From positions 1 through 9,136 of the forward strand of contig JALXDW010000025.1 in NCBI GenBank assembly GCA_027070385.1: a DNA stretch of 9,136 nucleotides. The letters run 5' to 3'. Shown in pieces: positions 1 to 6,768 of this stretch; position 1 is the stretch's first letter, and each line of letters begins with the position of its first letter. The notes under the pieces are model-generated. The model saw only the letters and a list, made by a program, of their open reading frames with translations, did not search any database and had not been told where the DNA came from. The translations under genes were made by a program, and so were the position numbers. Source of the DNA: Chromatiales bacterium (GTDB taxonomy: Bacteria; Pseudomonadota; Gammaproteobacteria; UBA6429; Thiohalophilaceae).

Positions 1-301
1 TATCCACATCTATTGAATTTAACTTCTGGCAACCCGATGGGCAGGGCAAACCAGCAGCGATTTCGGTAAGGTTTTAACGCTTCCACCCCGAACATGTTTC
101 CGCGCGATCTTATATAGGATGACTCCGGTTATCTGAGCGTATAAGCACACATCAGGCCGAAGGCTTTACGCTGGTGTTTAAGCAGCTAAAGCGTAGTTGT
201 CGTCGTTGGCAACTATAAGTTTTGCAAACAGATTAACGAGGAATTTGCACCTCGGCATGCACCTCCGGTTTTGTGACCCACGTCGAATCCAGGTCGCCCC
301 C
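1..301 (-). ncRNA. ssrA: tmRNA (transfer-messenger RNA), 3' end cut off by window edge
   Basis: This is the ribosome-rescue RNA: it enters stalled ribosomes as an alanyl-tRNA mimic and then templates a degradation tag. Read on the minus strand, the RNA starts at 301 with GGGGGCGACCTGGATTCGAC, the family's 5' acceptor arm and D-loop-like segment. The internal reading frame starts 92 nt in, close to the E. coli position. It reads GCC AAC GAC GAC AAC TAC GCT TTA GCT GCT TAA, giving the tag ANDDNYALAA, the same tag I recall for Pseudomonas. The UAGU segment just before the resume codon is present. About 60 nt (the T-arm and 3' acceptor strand) lie beyond position 1. It follows smpB on the same strand, a common arrangement. 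A TATAGT element (341-346) could be a -10, but I see no convincing -35. Confidence 0.96.
178..210 (-). other. tmRNA proteolysis-tag reading frame (ANDDNYALAA plus stop)
   Basis: Ten codons plus TAA inside the tmRNA, starting at the resume codon GCC (210-208). The encoded tag ends in ALAA, the C-terminal degron read by ClpXP and related proteases. It differs from the E. coli tag ANDENYALAA only by Asp for Glu at position 4. Confidence 0.95.
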
Positions 302-320
302 AAAGATAGTAACTGATATT

Positions 321-397
321 TGGCTACTCGTTTATCTTAAACTATAAACGCGCACATTATTAGTCTGTTTTTGACTAAAAAGGTTCAAAAGTAGCCA
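321..397 (-). repeat. Nested inverted repeats in the smpB-ssrA spacer (possible structured leader RNA)
   Basis: Three perfect inverted repeats are nested. The outer arms are TGGCTACT (321-328) and AGTAGCCA (390-397), 8 bp. Inside are CGTTTAT (329-335) with ATAAACG (344-350), 7 bp with an 8-nt loop, and TTAGTC (360-365) with GACTAA (373-378), 6 bp with a 7-nt loop. In a transcript running from smpB toward ssrA this would form a closing stem carrying two hairpins, ending about 20 nt before the mature tmRNA 5' end. No U-run follows, so it does not look like an intrinsic terminator. The function is unknown; it may be a processing signal or operator sites. Confidence 0.5.
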
Positions 398-400
398 GAA

Positions 401-877
401 TTAACTGTGTTTCATTATTCGTCGCTTATCCCGTTGCCAGTCACGGGTTTTCTCGGTCTGACGTTTGTCATGATCCTGTTTGCCTTTGGCCAGCGCAACT
501 TCCAGTTTGACTCGATGGTGTTTCCAATACATGGCAGTCGGCACAATAGTGTAGCCCTTCCGTTCGACGGCTCCGATCAATTTGTTCAACTCTTGCCGGT
601 TTAGCAGTAGTTTACGCAACCGGGTCGGATCAGGTTTAATATGGGTAGAGGCAGTGAGCAGAGGGGTAATTAAACAGCCAATTAAAAAAGCTTCACCTTT
701 CATGATCATGACATAACTGTCCTGCATTTGAACCCGGTTTTCACGCAGTGACTTGACTTCCCAACCTTCCAATACCAAGCCTGCCTCGAATCGTTCACCG
801 AGCAGAAAATCATGCCGTGATTTTTTATTGAGAGCAATGGTATTGCTTTTAACGTTTTTTTTCTTTTTTCCAGCCAT
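401..877 (-). CDS. smpB: SsrA-binding protein SmpB
   Basis: SmpB is the protein partner of tmRNA. It binds the tRNA-like domain and places its C-terminal tail in the empty mRNA channel of a stalled ribosome so that trans-translation can start. The 158 residues match the usual length of about 160. Family hallmarks visible are the lysine-rich N-terminus, the segment [20 protein letters not shown] (13-32), the following [13 protein letters not shown] (33-45), and the basic tail [13 protein letters not shown] (146-158). The start is fixed: an in-frame TAA lies 12 nt upstream with no other start codon between. No Shine-Dalgarno sequence precedes the ATG, and the first codons are A-rich (GGA AAA AAG AAA AAA AAC). 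The gene lies just upstream of ssrA on the same strand. Confidence 0.97.
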   Translation of the reverse strand: MAGKKKKNVKSNTIALNKKSRHDFLLGERFEAGLVLEGWEVKSLRENRVQMQDSYVMIMKGEAFLIGCLITPLLTASTHIKPDPTRLRKLLLNRQELNKLIGAVERKGYTIVPTAMYWKHHRVKLEVALAKGKQDHDKRQTEKTRDWQRDKRRIMKHS

Positions 878-885
878 AGGCTGTG

Positions 886-891
886 ATTATA
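886..891 (-). promoter_or_regulatory. Candidate -10 box of smpB
   Basis: A perfect TATAAT on the minus strand ends 8 nt before the smpB ATG. If used, transcription would begin at or within a couple of bases of the start codon, giving a leaderless or nearly leaderless mRNA. No good -35 lies 16-18 bp upstream (best is TGTATT), so the call rests on the -10 alone. Confidence 0.35.
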
Positions 892-909
892 ACGGACACT
901 GGCATCAGA

Positions 910-936
910 AATACATATATATAAGGTATATGTATT
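910..936. repeat. 10-bp perfect inverted repeat in the smpB/transporter divergent region (candidate operator)
   Basis: The arms AATACATATA (910-919) and TATATGTATT (927-936) are perfect reverse complements around the 7-bp centre TATAAGG. The element lies between the two divergent start codons, upstream of candidate promoter elements for the transporter and over the -35 zone expected for smpB. It could bind a dimeric regulator. Its AT-richness makes chance symmetry more likely than in mixed sequence, and I recognise no known operator consensus. Confidence 0.5.
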
Positions 937-963
937 GAGCTTATAGAATTTTTCCCGCAAAAT
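935..963 (+). promoter_or_regulatory. Candidate sigma-70 promoter of the transporter-ratA-ratB set
   Basis: TTGAGC (935-940) and CAAAAT (958-963) are separated by 17 bp; each matches four of six consensus positions. An alternative -10, TAGAAT (944-949), lacks a good -35. The -35 abuts the right arm of the palindrome at 910-936, so a protein bound there could affect polymerase. Confidence 0.3.
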
Positions 964-991
964 AACTAAAAAAATAGCTGGGGAGTTACAA

Positions 992-2434
992 ATGGTACGC
1001 AGACGCACCTCAATTCATGGTGAGTGGTCCTCTCGATGGGCCTTTGTTTTAGCAGCAACGGGTTCAGCCGTCGGTTTAGGTAATATCTGGAAATTTCCCT
1101 ATATCACGGGTGAAAATGGTGGTGGTGCTTTTGTTCTGGTGTATTTGCTGTGTATAGCGATTATTGGCATCCCGATTATGATGGCCGAAGTGATGATTGG
1201 TCGACGCGGTCGTCAGAGCCCGGTGAATACCATGTATAACCTGGGGATTGAAGCGGGGAGTACCTCACACTGGAAATGGCTCGGCTGGTTAGGGGTTGTG
1301 GGTGGATTTTTAATATTATCCTATTACTCGGTTATTGCGGGTTGGGCACTGGATTATATCTTTAAAACGGCTGCGGGTACCTTTACCAATGCCAATGCCG
1401 AATTTGTCAGTCGTACTTTTGGTCATTTTATTAATAGCCCAGCGACTTTATTGTTTTGGCATACCGTGTTTATGTTGATGACGATGGTGGTCGTTGCCAA
1501 AGGTGTAAACGGTGGACTGGAAAAGGCCGTTCGTTTTTTAATGCCGAGTCTGTTTGTGTTGCTTGTTATTATGGTGGGGTATGCGATTTCTACTGGTGAA
1601 TTCATGCGAGGCCTGGCTTTTCTATTTGAGCCGAATTTTGATAATTTATTGTACAAGCATGAAGCCGGTGGCCAGTTTATTTTAAATACCGATGGTGAAA
1701 AAATATTTACATTGGAGTATGTCTTGATAGCGATGGGGCATGCTTTCTTTACATTAAGTTTGGGCATGGGAGCTATTATGATTTATGGCTCGTATTTGCC
1801 GCATAATGCTTCAATTGCCAAAACATCGTTTATGATTGCCGCTGCGGATACAGCCGTTGCTTTGCTGGCTGGTATGGCCATTTTCCCGGTTGTATTTGCC
1901 AATCAGCTGGATCCGGGTAAAGGTCCCGGTTTGATTTTTGAAACATTGCCATTGGCCTTTGGAAACATGCCCGGTGGGATGTTTTTTGGTACGCTGTTTT
2001 TTATCTTGCTGGTCTTTGCAGCCTGGTCTTCAAGTATTTCTTTAATTGAACCGGCTGTTGCCTGGCTGGTTGAAAATAAAAACATGAAGCGTGTTAGTGC
2101 TTCGGTCATTATGGGGATTGCATGTTGGTTAGTTGGGGTACTCACGGTATTGTCATTTAATGTATGGAAGAATGTTCATCCGATTGATTTTTGGGTCTTT
2201 AAAAACAAAACATTTTTTGATGTACTGGATTATTTAACCGCGAATATTATGTTGCCATTAGGCGGATTGGCGATTGCTATCTTTAGTGTATGGATAATGT
2301 CACGTAGCTCAACTTCAGATGAACTTGATATGAAAGAAAACACGTTCGCCTATAATCTCTGGTATTTCATGACACGTTATGTAACAACGATTGCTGTCCT
2401 GGTGGTATTTGCTAATTTAGTTGGCCTTATTTAA
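992..2434 (+). CDS. Sodium-dependent transporter, neurotransmitter:sodium symporter (NSS/SNF) family
   Basis: This is an inner-membrane secondary transporter of the LeuT fold, expected to import an amino acid or related amine with Na+. The 480 residues are highly hydrophobic with about 11-12 membrane spans. TM1 carries the unwound motif GSAVGLGNIWKFPY (24-37), where Asn31 matches the LeuT Na1-site Asn27 and Ala26/Val27 match LeuT Ala22/Val23. TM6 has AFFTLSLGMGAI, with Met where LeuT has Phe259, which should change the substrate pocket. TM8 has FAAWSSS (342-348), where Ser346/Ser347 match the LeuT Na2-site Thr354/Ser355. The length and the short C-terminus resemble bacterial MhsT/TnaT-like members more than LeuT. 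GGGGAG (980-985) is spaced 6 nt from the ATG. The substrate cannot be read from the sequence. The gene ends 12 nt before the preferred ratA start, so the two are probably co-transcribed. Confidence 0.93.
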   Translation: MVRRRTSIHGEWSSRWAFVLAATGSAVGLGNIWKFPYITGENGGGAFVLVYLLCIAIIGIPIMMAEVMIGRRGRQSPVNTMYNLGIEAGSTSHWKWLGWLGVVGGFLILSYYSVIAGWALDYIFKTAAGTFTNANAEFVSRTFGHFINSPATLLFWHTVFMLMTMVVVAKGVNGGLEKAVRFLMPSLFVLLVIMVGYAISTGEFMRGLAFLFEPNFDNLLYKHEAGGQFILNTDGEKIFTLEYVLIAMGHAFFTLSLGMGAIMIYGSYLPHNASIAKTSFMIAAADTAVALLAGMAIFPVVFANQLDPGKGPGLIFETLPLAFGNMPGGMFFGTLFFILLVFAAWSSSISLIEPAVAWLVENKNMKRVSASVIMGIACWLVGVLTVLSFNVWKNVHPIDFWVFKNKTFFDVLDYLTANIMLPLGGLAIAIFSVWIMSRSSTSDELDMKENTFAYNLWYFMTRYVTTIAVLVVFANLVGLI

Positions 2435-2446
2435 TCGGGGATGGTA

Positions 2447-2878
2447 ATGAAAAAAGTTTCCAAACATGCGCTGGTACCTTTTAGTGCCAGCCAGATGTAT
2501 GCGCTGGTCAATGACATTGAATCGTATGCTGATTTTTTACCATGGTGCGACAAGTCTGTTATTCTGGAAAAAATGGATACTGAAATAAAAGCCAGTTTAA
2601 ATATTGCCTATGGTAGCTTGAATAAATCCTTTACCACTTTAAATAAACTTGTACCGGAAACCCGAATCGAAATGCAGCTGGTTGAAGGCCCGTTTAAAAA
2701 ATTACACGGTGAGTGGGATTTTATCCAATTAGGTGATGATGGCTGTAAAGTGAGTCTGGAACTGGAATTTGAATTTAAAAGTAAATTGTTAAGTCTGACA
2801 ATGGGCCCGGTATTCAGCCAGATTGCCAATACACTGGTTGATTCCTTTTCCGAACGGGCAAAGCAGGTTTATTCCTGA
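2447..2878 (+). CDS. ratA: RatA/Coq10-like START-domain protein (ribosome association toxin family)
   Basis: In E. coli, RatA binds the 50S subunit and blocks 70S assembly. The same fold (polyketide cyclase/START) is found in Coq10, which binds ubiquinone, so the native role may involve quinones. Family features visible are the opening HALVPFSASQMYALVNDIES, the following YADFLPWC, the VEGPFKKLHGEW segment, and the ending DSFSERAKQVYS. I chose ATG 2447 (143 aa, MKKVSKHALV) because the G-rich stretch GGGGA at 2437-2441 is then spaced 5 nt; the in-frame ATG at 2441 directly abuts that stretch and would add only Met-Val. It follows the transporter by 12 nt and precedes ratB by 24 bp. Name and family are secure; toxicity in this organism is not shown by sequence. 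Confidence 0.93.
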   Translation: MKKVSKHALVPFSASQMYALVNDIESYADFLPWCDKSVILEKMDTEIKASLNIAYGSLNKSFTTLNKLVPETRIEMQLVEGPFKKLHGEWDFIQLGDDGCKVSLELEFEFKSKLLSLTMGPVFSQIANTLVDSFSERAKQVYS

Positions 2879-2902
2879 TATAAATTATAAAAGGTAAGTA
2901 AA

Positions 2903-3187
2903 GTGATTGTAGAAGTAGCGTATGCAAAGCCGGAAAAACAAGTCATTATTCCGTTTGAAGTGGAGGAGCCTTGCACGGTTGAACAGGCAATCACTTTGTC
3001 GAATATCAAAGAGCAATTCCCTGAAATTGATTTAAAAAAAAATAAAGTGGGTATTTTTGGTAAGGTGGTTAAATTAACCGATACTGTACGAGAAAAAGAT
3101 CGTGTTGAGATTTATCGCCCGTTGATTGCGGATCCGAAAGAGTCACGACGTGCACGTGCTGCGAAGAAAGAACGACTGAACAAATAA
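2903..3187 (+). CDS. ratB: RatB/RnfH-family ubiquitin-like protein
   Basis: A 94-residue member of the RnfH/RatB family (UPF0125), a small beta-grasp protein regularly encoded next to ratA. Despite the paired names, I know of no firm evidence that it is an antitoxin; the biochemical role is poorly defined. Visible family traits are the N-terminal [15 protein letters not shown] strand, the mid-protein [20 protein letters not shown], then [18 protein letters not shown], and a basic tail. The start is GTG at 2903, with AAGG (2891-2894) 8 nt upstream. It lies 24 bp after ratA and ends 21 bp before the convergent bamE stop, with no clear intrinsic terminator between. Confidence 0.92.
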   Translation: MIVEVAYAKPEKQVIIPFEVEEPCTVEQAITLSNIKEQFPEIDLKKNKVGIFGKVVKLTDTVREKDRVEIYRPLIADPKESRRARAAKKERLNK

Positions 3188-3208
3188 TTCTATTGAGGTT
3201 GTTATTTT

Positions 3209-3541
3209 CTAATTAAAGGTTTTTTCTTTAAACTGGCTTTTATCAATTTTCGCCAAAACGCCATCTTTAAAAATAAGTGTGACACGTTTGCGTTGCATGT
3301 TTTTACCGCCTTTTCGGAAGCTGTAAATATATTCCCAGCGCTGTGGATGGAATGGATCCACCAGCATGGCCGTTCCCATTAAAAACTGTACCTGTTGTTG
3401 ACTCATACCGGGTTTAAGCTGACCCAGTTTATCCTCTTCAATCGTATTACCTTGCTGCACGTCTATTTTATAAACGCTACAGGCTGTCAGGTTGATTGAA
3501 CTTAAAACAAGAAAAGAAATTAGAATGAGAATAGTTCGCAT
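3209..3541 (-). CDS. bamE: Outer-membrane assembly lipoprotein BamE (SmpA/OmlA)
   Basis: BamE is a small outer-membrane lipoprotein of the BAM complex, which folds beta-barrel proteins; it supports BamA-BamD contact. The 110 residues include a signal peptide of about 20 residues ending in the lipobox LTAC, so Cys21 is the predicted lipidated residue. Ser at +2 favours sorting to the outer membrane. The QQGN motif and the GMSQQQVQFLMGT segment are family hallmarks, followed by VDPFHPQRWEYIYSFR. Oddly, no Shine-Dalgarno precedes the ATG; the leader instead reads AACCTCCAA, which contains the anti-Shine-Dalgarno core ACCTCC. It is divergent from fur, the omlA-fur arrangement known from Pseudomonas and Xanthomonas. 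Confidence 0.95.
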   Translation of the reverse strand: MRTILILISFLVLSSINLTACSVYKIDVQQGNTIEEDKLGQLKPGMSQQQVQFLMGTAMLVDPFHPQRWEYIYSFRKGGKNMQRKRVTLIFKDGVLAKIDKSQFKEKTFN

Positions 3542-3560
3542 TTGGAGGTTAACTTCGCAT

Positions 3561-3590
3561 ATAATACATCGGATTGTGAAGTATACTCAA
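3561..3590 (-). promoter_or_regulatory. Candidate sigma-70 promoter of bamE
   Basis: On the minus strand TTGAGT (3590-3585) and TATTAT (3566-3561) are separated by 18 bp, matching four and five of six consensus bases. The predicted start near 3554 gives a leader of about 13 nt. The -35 overlaps the fur -10 candidate on the other strand. Confidence 0.45.
3582..3587 (+). promoter_or_regulatory. Candidate -10 box of fur
   Basis: TATACT matches five of six -10 positions and would start transcription near 3594, about 30 nt before the fur ATG. No clear -35 is present at 16-18 bp. It overlaps the bamE -35, so the divergent promoters would compete. A perfect TATAAT at 3560-3565 is an alternative, also without a -35. 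Confidence 0.3.
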
Positions 3591-3624
3591 TTTCGTAAAT
3601 AAACACTAGCAGCTGGAATTTCAA

Positions 3625-4044
3625 ATGAAAGAAACGAATGAAACCAATGACTTACAAAAAGCTGGCTTAAAAGCGACTTTACCACGACTCAAAATTTTAA
3701 AGTTCCTGGAGTCGACTGCAGTCAGACACCTCAGTGCTGAGGATGTTTATAAGGCGATGCTGGATGGTGGCGATGAGGTTGGTTTGGCCACCATATACCG
3801 GGTATTAACCCAATTTGAATCAGCGGGGTTAGTCACCCGACACCATTTTGAAGGCGGCCATTCGGTTTTTGAACTTAATGAAGGCAAACACCATGATCAT
3901 ATTGTTTGTGTGAAATGCGGCAAAGTGGAAGAATTTTATGACGAAACGATTGAAGAACGGCAGCATTTAATTGCAGATAAAAATGGTTTTAGTATGACGG
4001 ACCATGCTTTAACAATATACGGTATTTGTTCGGGCTGCCAGTAG
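3625..4044 (+). CDS. fur: Ferric uptake regulator Fur
   Basis: Fur is a cytoplasmic Fe2+-responsive dimeric repressor of iron-uptake genes. The 139 residues are within the usual 135-150. The N-terminal winged helix includes GLKATLPRLKILKFLE (14-29) and the recognition-helix segment GLATIYRVLTQFESAGLV (53-70). Metal ligands expected for Fur are all present: His35, Glu83, His90, Asp91, His92, Glu110 and His127. The structural zinc motif Cys95-X2-Cys98 and a second pair, Cys135-X2-Cys138, are intact. The run HHDHIVCVKCG (89-99) is typical of true Fur rather than Zur or PerR, though paralogues share parts of it. The Shine-Dalgarno is weak (GGAA about 5 nt upstream). The gene ends 7 bp before the convergent recN stop. 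Confidence 0.95.
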   Translation: MKETNETNDLQKAGLKATLPRLKILKFLESTAVRHLSAEDVYKAMLDGGDEVGLATIYRVLTQFESAGLVTRHHFEGGHSVFELNEGKHHDHIVCVKCGKVEEFYDETIEERQHLIADKNGFSMTDHALTIYGICSGCQ

Positions 4045-4051
4045 TGGTTTG

Positions 4052-5752
4052 TCAGGCCAGTTCAACTTGTTGGCCAGTTTGTTGATGAGCCTGTTCAATC
4101 ATTTCTTTCGCATGCGAACGCGTTTGTTCGGTGATATTTAACCCGCCTAACATCCGCGCAATTTCTTCAATCCGCTCTTCTCTGGATAAATTTGTAATTT
4201 GGGTGGTCGTTACCTTTTTATTGGATGTTTTGTTGACCAGTAAGTGGTGATGTCCGAGCGCGGCAACCTGGGGTAAGTGAGTGACACACAATACCTGACG
4301 ATGTTCGGACAATGTGCGCAGTTCCAGCCCCACTATTTCTGCTACACGGCCACCAATGCCTACGTCCACTTCGTCGAACACGAGTGTTGGAATCCGGGTG
4401 TCTTTTGCAGCAATTACCTGAATGGCCAAGCTGATGCGTGATAGTTCACCACCGGAGGCCACTTTTGCTAGCGGTTTAAGCGATTGTCCCGGATTTGCAC
4501 TGACTAAAAATTCAATCGTGTCTAACCCCAATGCGGAATAGGGGCTATCGGTTGTTGCCTGGCAGCTTACTTCAAACCGACCGCCTTCCATACCTAACGT
4601 TTGCATACTTGCAGTAACAAGTTTGGACAGTTTTTTAGCAGCGGTTTGTCGCTTCTTACTCAGTTCATTGGCTGCGGCCAGATAAGTATCGGCTGCTTGC
4701 TGAATTTCGGCTTCAAGGTTACCGAGGCGAACATCGGCATTTTCCAATGCATCCAGTTCTTTAGCGAGTGTGGGTAACAAAGTATGTAATAGTTCGCTGT
4801 TGATATTATGCTTACGCGATAAACTTTGAATATCCGCTAAACGTTGTTCCAGTAATTCCAGCCGTTGTGGATCGATTTCCAGCGAAGACGTATAGTGACG
4901 TAATTCACTGGTGGCTTCTTCTATATTAATAAGCGCGTTATTGAGTAATTCACTGGCAGGTTTAATGGCTTGGTCCAGTTTATTCAAGGTATCGAGTTCA
5001 GCGATAGACTTGTTCAAAAGCTGATTGATATTGATATTTTCATCATCCATCAAGCTACGTAACACAGAGTCACTACTACTTAGAAGCTGGTTGGCATTGG
5101 CCAGACGTTTGTGTTCAACCTCAATGTCTTTAATTTCACCTTCCTGTAAATTAAGTGTTTCCAGTTCTTCGACCTGGTAACGCAGCAAATCGAGCTGAGC
5201 AGTGCGATCTTTGCTGGCCTGGGTTAAACGCTGATATTCATTATTCAGCTGCTGCCAGGTTTTATAGGCTTGCCGGACCTTGTCCAATCGCTGCTGGTTT
5301 TTTGCGTAGTCGTCCAGCAGGGTACGTTGTAATTCGGCTTTTAATAATGACTGGTGTTCATGTTGTCCATGCAGATCCACCAGCTTTTCACCGAGTTCGC
5401 GGAGCAATTTAATCGGGCTTGGGATACCATTTATAAAGGCTTTTGATGAGCCATTGGCATTGATTGAACGGCGAATAATACATTCATTTTCGCTGTTCAT
5501 TTCATGTTCAACCAGCCAGTTTTCTGCATCCGGGGTATCGGCCGTGCTGAAACTCACGCTGATTTCTGCTTTATCGCAACCATGCCGAATAATTGAACTG
5601 TCGGCACGGTCACCTAATGCCAGCCCCAGTGCATCGAGCATAATGGACTTACCTGCACCGGTTTCACCGGTGACAATCGTTAGGCCTTCATTGAATTCAA
5701 TGTCGAGTTTTTCGACAACGGCAAAGTTCCAAATGTGTATATAAGTAAGCAT
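4052..5752 (-). CDS. recN: DNA repair protein RecN
   Basis: RecN is an SMC-like ATPase that acts early in double-strand break repair, promoting DNA end cohesion and RecA loading. The 566 residues are slightly longer than the E. coli protein (about 553). The Walker A motif GETGAGKS is at 29-36, the ABC signature ASGGELSR at 432-439, and Walker B LVFDEVDVG has Asp460 and Glu461. Between them lie long heptad-rich coiled-coil arms on either side of a hinge, as in the family. The N-terminal LTYIHIWNFAVVEKLDIEF is typical. It starts 21 bp after the nadK stop and is probably in the same transcript. The Shine-Dalgarno is weak. I found no LexA-type operator in the spacer, unlike the SOS-controlled E. 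coli gene. Confidence 0.96.
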   Translation of the reverse strand: MLTYIHIWNFAVVEKLDIEFNEGLTIVTGETGAGKSIMLDALGLALGDRADSSIIRHGCDKAEISVSFSTADTPDAENWLVEHEMNSENECIIRRSINANGSSKAFINGIPSPIKLLRELGEKLVDLHGQHEHQSLLKAELQRTLLDDYAKNQQRLDKVRQAYKTWQQLNNEYQRLTQASKDRTAQLDLLRYQVEELETLNLQEGEIKDIEVEHKRLANANQLLSSSDSVLRSLMDDENININQLLNKSIAELDTLNKLDQAIKPASELLNNALINIEEATSELRHYTSSLEIDPQRLELLEQRLADIQSLSRKHNINSELLHTLLPTLAKELDALENADVRLGNLEAEIQQAADTYLAAANELSKKRQTAAKKLSKLVTASMQTLGMEGGRFEVSCQATTDSPYSALGLDTIEFLVSANPGQSLKPLAKVASGGELSRISLAIQVIAAKDTRIPTLVFDEVDVGIGGRVAEIVGLELRTLSEHRQVLCVTHLPQVAALGHHHLLVNKTSNKKVTTTQITNLSREERIEEIARMLGGLNITEQTRSHAKEMIEQAHQQTGQQVELA

Positions 5753-5773
5753 GGTTTCAGATTTATATTAATG

Positions 5774-6652
5774 TTACAGGTTTTCACCCCAGTGTAATTT
5801 TGCACGTAAAATTTCAAAATAGTCGTGTTTACATGGGTGGATAATTCTTACAATGGCTTTCTTTTTGAAAATATGAATTTTGTCACCATTATTAATGGGC
5901 AGGTTTATTTGTCCATCGCAGCTGATCTGTACTTTTGTATTTGCGGCTTCTCGTACGATGATTTCAATTTCACTGTCACCATCAATCACTATCGGGCGAT
6001 AACTCATACTGTGCGGGCAAATGGGTACCAGGATCATGGCATCCATGTCCGGCTCAAGAATGGGGCCGCCACCGGATAACGCGTAGGCGGTTGAGCCGGT
6101 TGGGCTTGAAACAATCAACCCATCGGAACGCATACTATTAAGCCAGCGACCGTTGATATAGGTTTCGGTCTCGATCATGCGTGCCATTTCCCATTTGTGT
6201 ACCACCACATCGTTAAAAGCGTCCGATTCGGTAAAGCTGCCATCGGCATGTTCGATACGGGCAGTGAGCATAATGCGATGTTCTTCTTCAAATTTACCGT
6301 CAAGAATTTCGCCCATACGCTGGGTCATTTCATAGGGGGATACATCCACTAAAAAGCCTAAGCGTCCCAGGTTAATGCCTAAAATCGGGCATTGGTGATC
6401 AATGAGGTTGCGAACAGCATTTAACAGGGTACCATCACCACCAACGGTGATCACCAGGTCTGAGGTTTTACCAATTTCATTCAACGGTGCAGTTTTTATA
6501 TTTTTATCTTTTAAAGTATCGGCTGTGTCTTTATCAATAACCACTTCACAACCGCGTTTCAGCAAAAAGTGGTACAGGCTGAGCAAGGTCACTTCTACAC
6601 CAGGATCACCGTATTTGCCGATTAAACTTATTTTGTTGAACTCATTTTTCAT
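5774..6652 (-). CDS. nadK: NAD kinase
   Basis: NadK phosphorylates NAD to NADP in the cytoplasm, the only de novo route to NADP. The catalytic GGDG motif is present with Asp73 (numbered from the chosen start), the same position as in E. coli. Downstream are the GINLGRLGFLVD segment, the FNDVVVHK motif (Asp in place of the usual Glu of NE), and SDGLIVSSPTGSTAYALSGG, the strongly conserved NAD-binding region. I chose ATG 6652 (292 aa, MKNEFNKISLIGKYG) because it aligns with the starts of the E. coli and Pseudomonas enzymes and gives the E. coli length. The upstream ATG at 6670 adds MITFGV. Neither has a good Shine-Dalgarno. It is probably co-transcribed with recN and divergent from hrcA. Confidence 0.95.
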   Translation of the reverse strand: MKNEFNKISLIGKYGDPGVEVTLLSLYHFLLKRGCEVVIDKDTADTLKDKNIKTAPLNEIGKTSDLVITVGGDGTLLNAVRNLIDHQCPILGINLGRLGFLVDVSPYEMTQRMGEILDGKFEEEHRIMLTARIEHADGSFTESDAFNDVVVHKWEMARMIETETYINGRWLNSMRSDGLIVSSPTGSTAYALSGGGPILEPDMDAMILVPICPHSMSYRPIVIDGDSEIEIIVREAANTKVQISCDGQINLPINNGDKIHIFKKKAIVRIIHPCKHDYFEILRAKLHWGENL

Positions 6653-6768
6653 AACCCCGAACGTTATCATAGAGCCGGAGCATGGGCTATAGGCTACAGA
6701 TCTATTTGTGTTTGCAGTGGCGTTTGCTGATCAAGCGGCTAAATCATGGTTTTTATTTATTATTCTTA

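Noticed and set aside
706..1008. 100-codon minus-strand open frame overlapping smpB and the transporter start
   Set aside because: It overlaps two well-identified genes, has no family resemblance and no ribosome-binding site; it is a shadow of smpB in another frame.
3213..3231. Hairpin TTAAAG/CTTTAA as terminator between ratB and bamE
   Set aside because: Short AT-rich arms inside the bamE 3' end without a following T-run; not convincing on either strand.
3542..3624. Fur box for autoregulation of fur
   Set aside because: No stretch resembles GATAATGATAATCATTATC or the 7-1-7 form closely enough; only general AT-richness is seen.
4055..4075. Intrinsic terminator between convergent fur and recN
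   Set aside because: GGCCA/TGGCC arms with an 11-nt loop lie inside the recN 3' coding end and are not followed by a clear T-run.
5753..5773. Possible LexA (SOS) operator upstream of recN
   Set aside because: A CTG occurs on the minus strand near the nadK stop, but no CTG-N10-CAG pair is present. The region before nadK also lacks one.
6671..6760. Sigma-32 promoter for nadK-recN on the minus strand
   Set aside because: CTTGATC and GCCCATG occur, but they are much too far apart and no other -35 fits.
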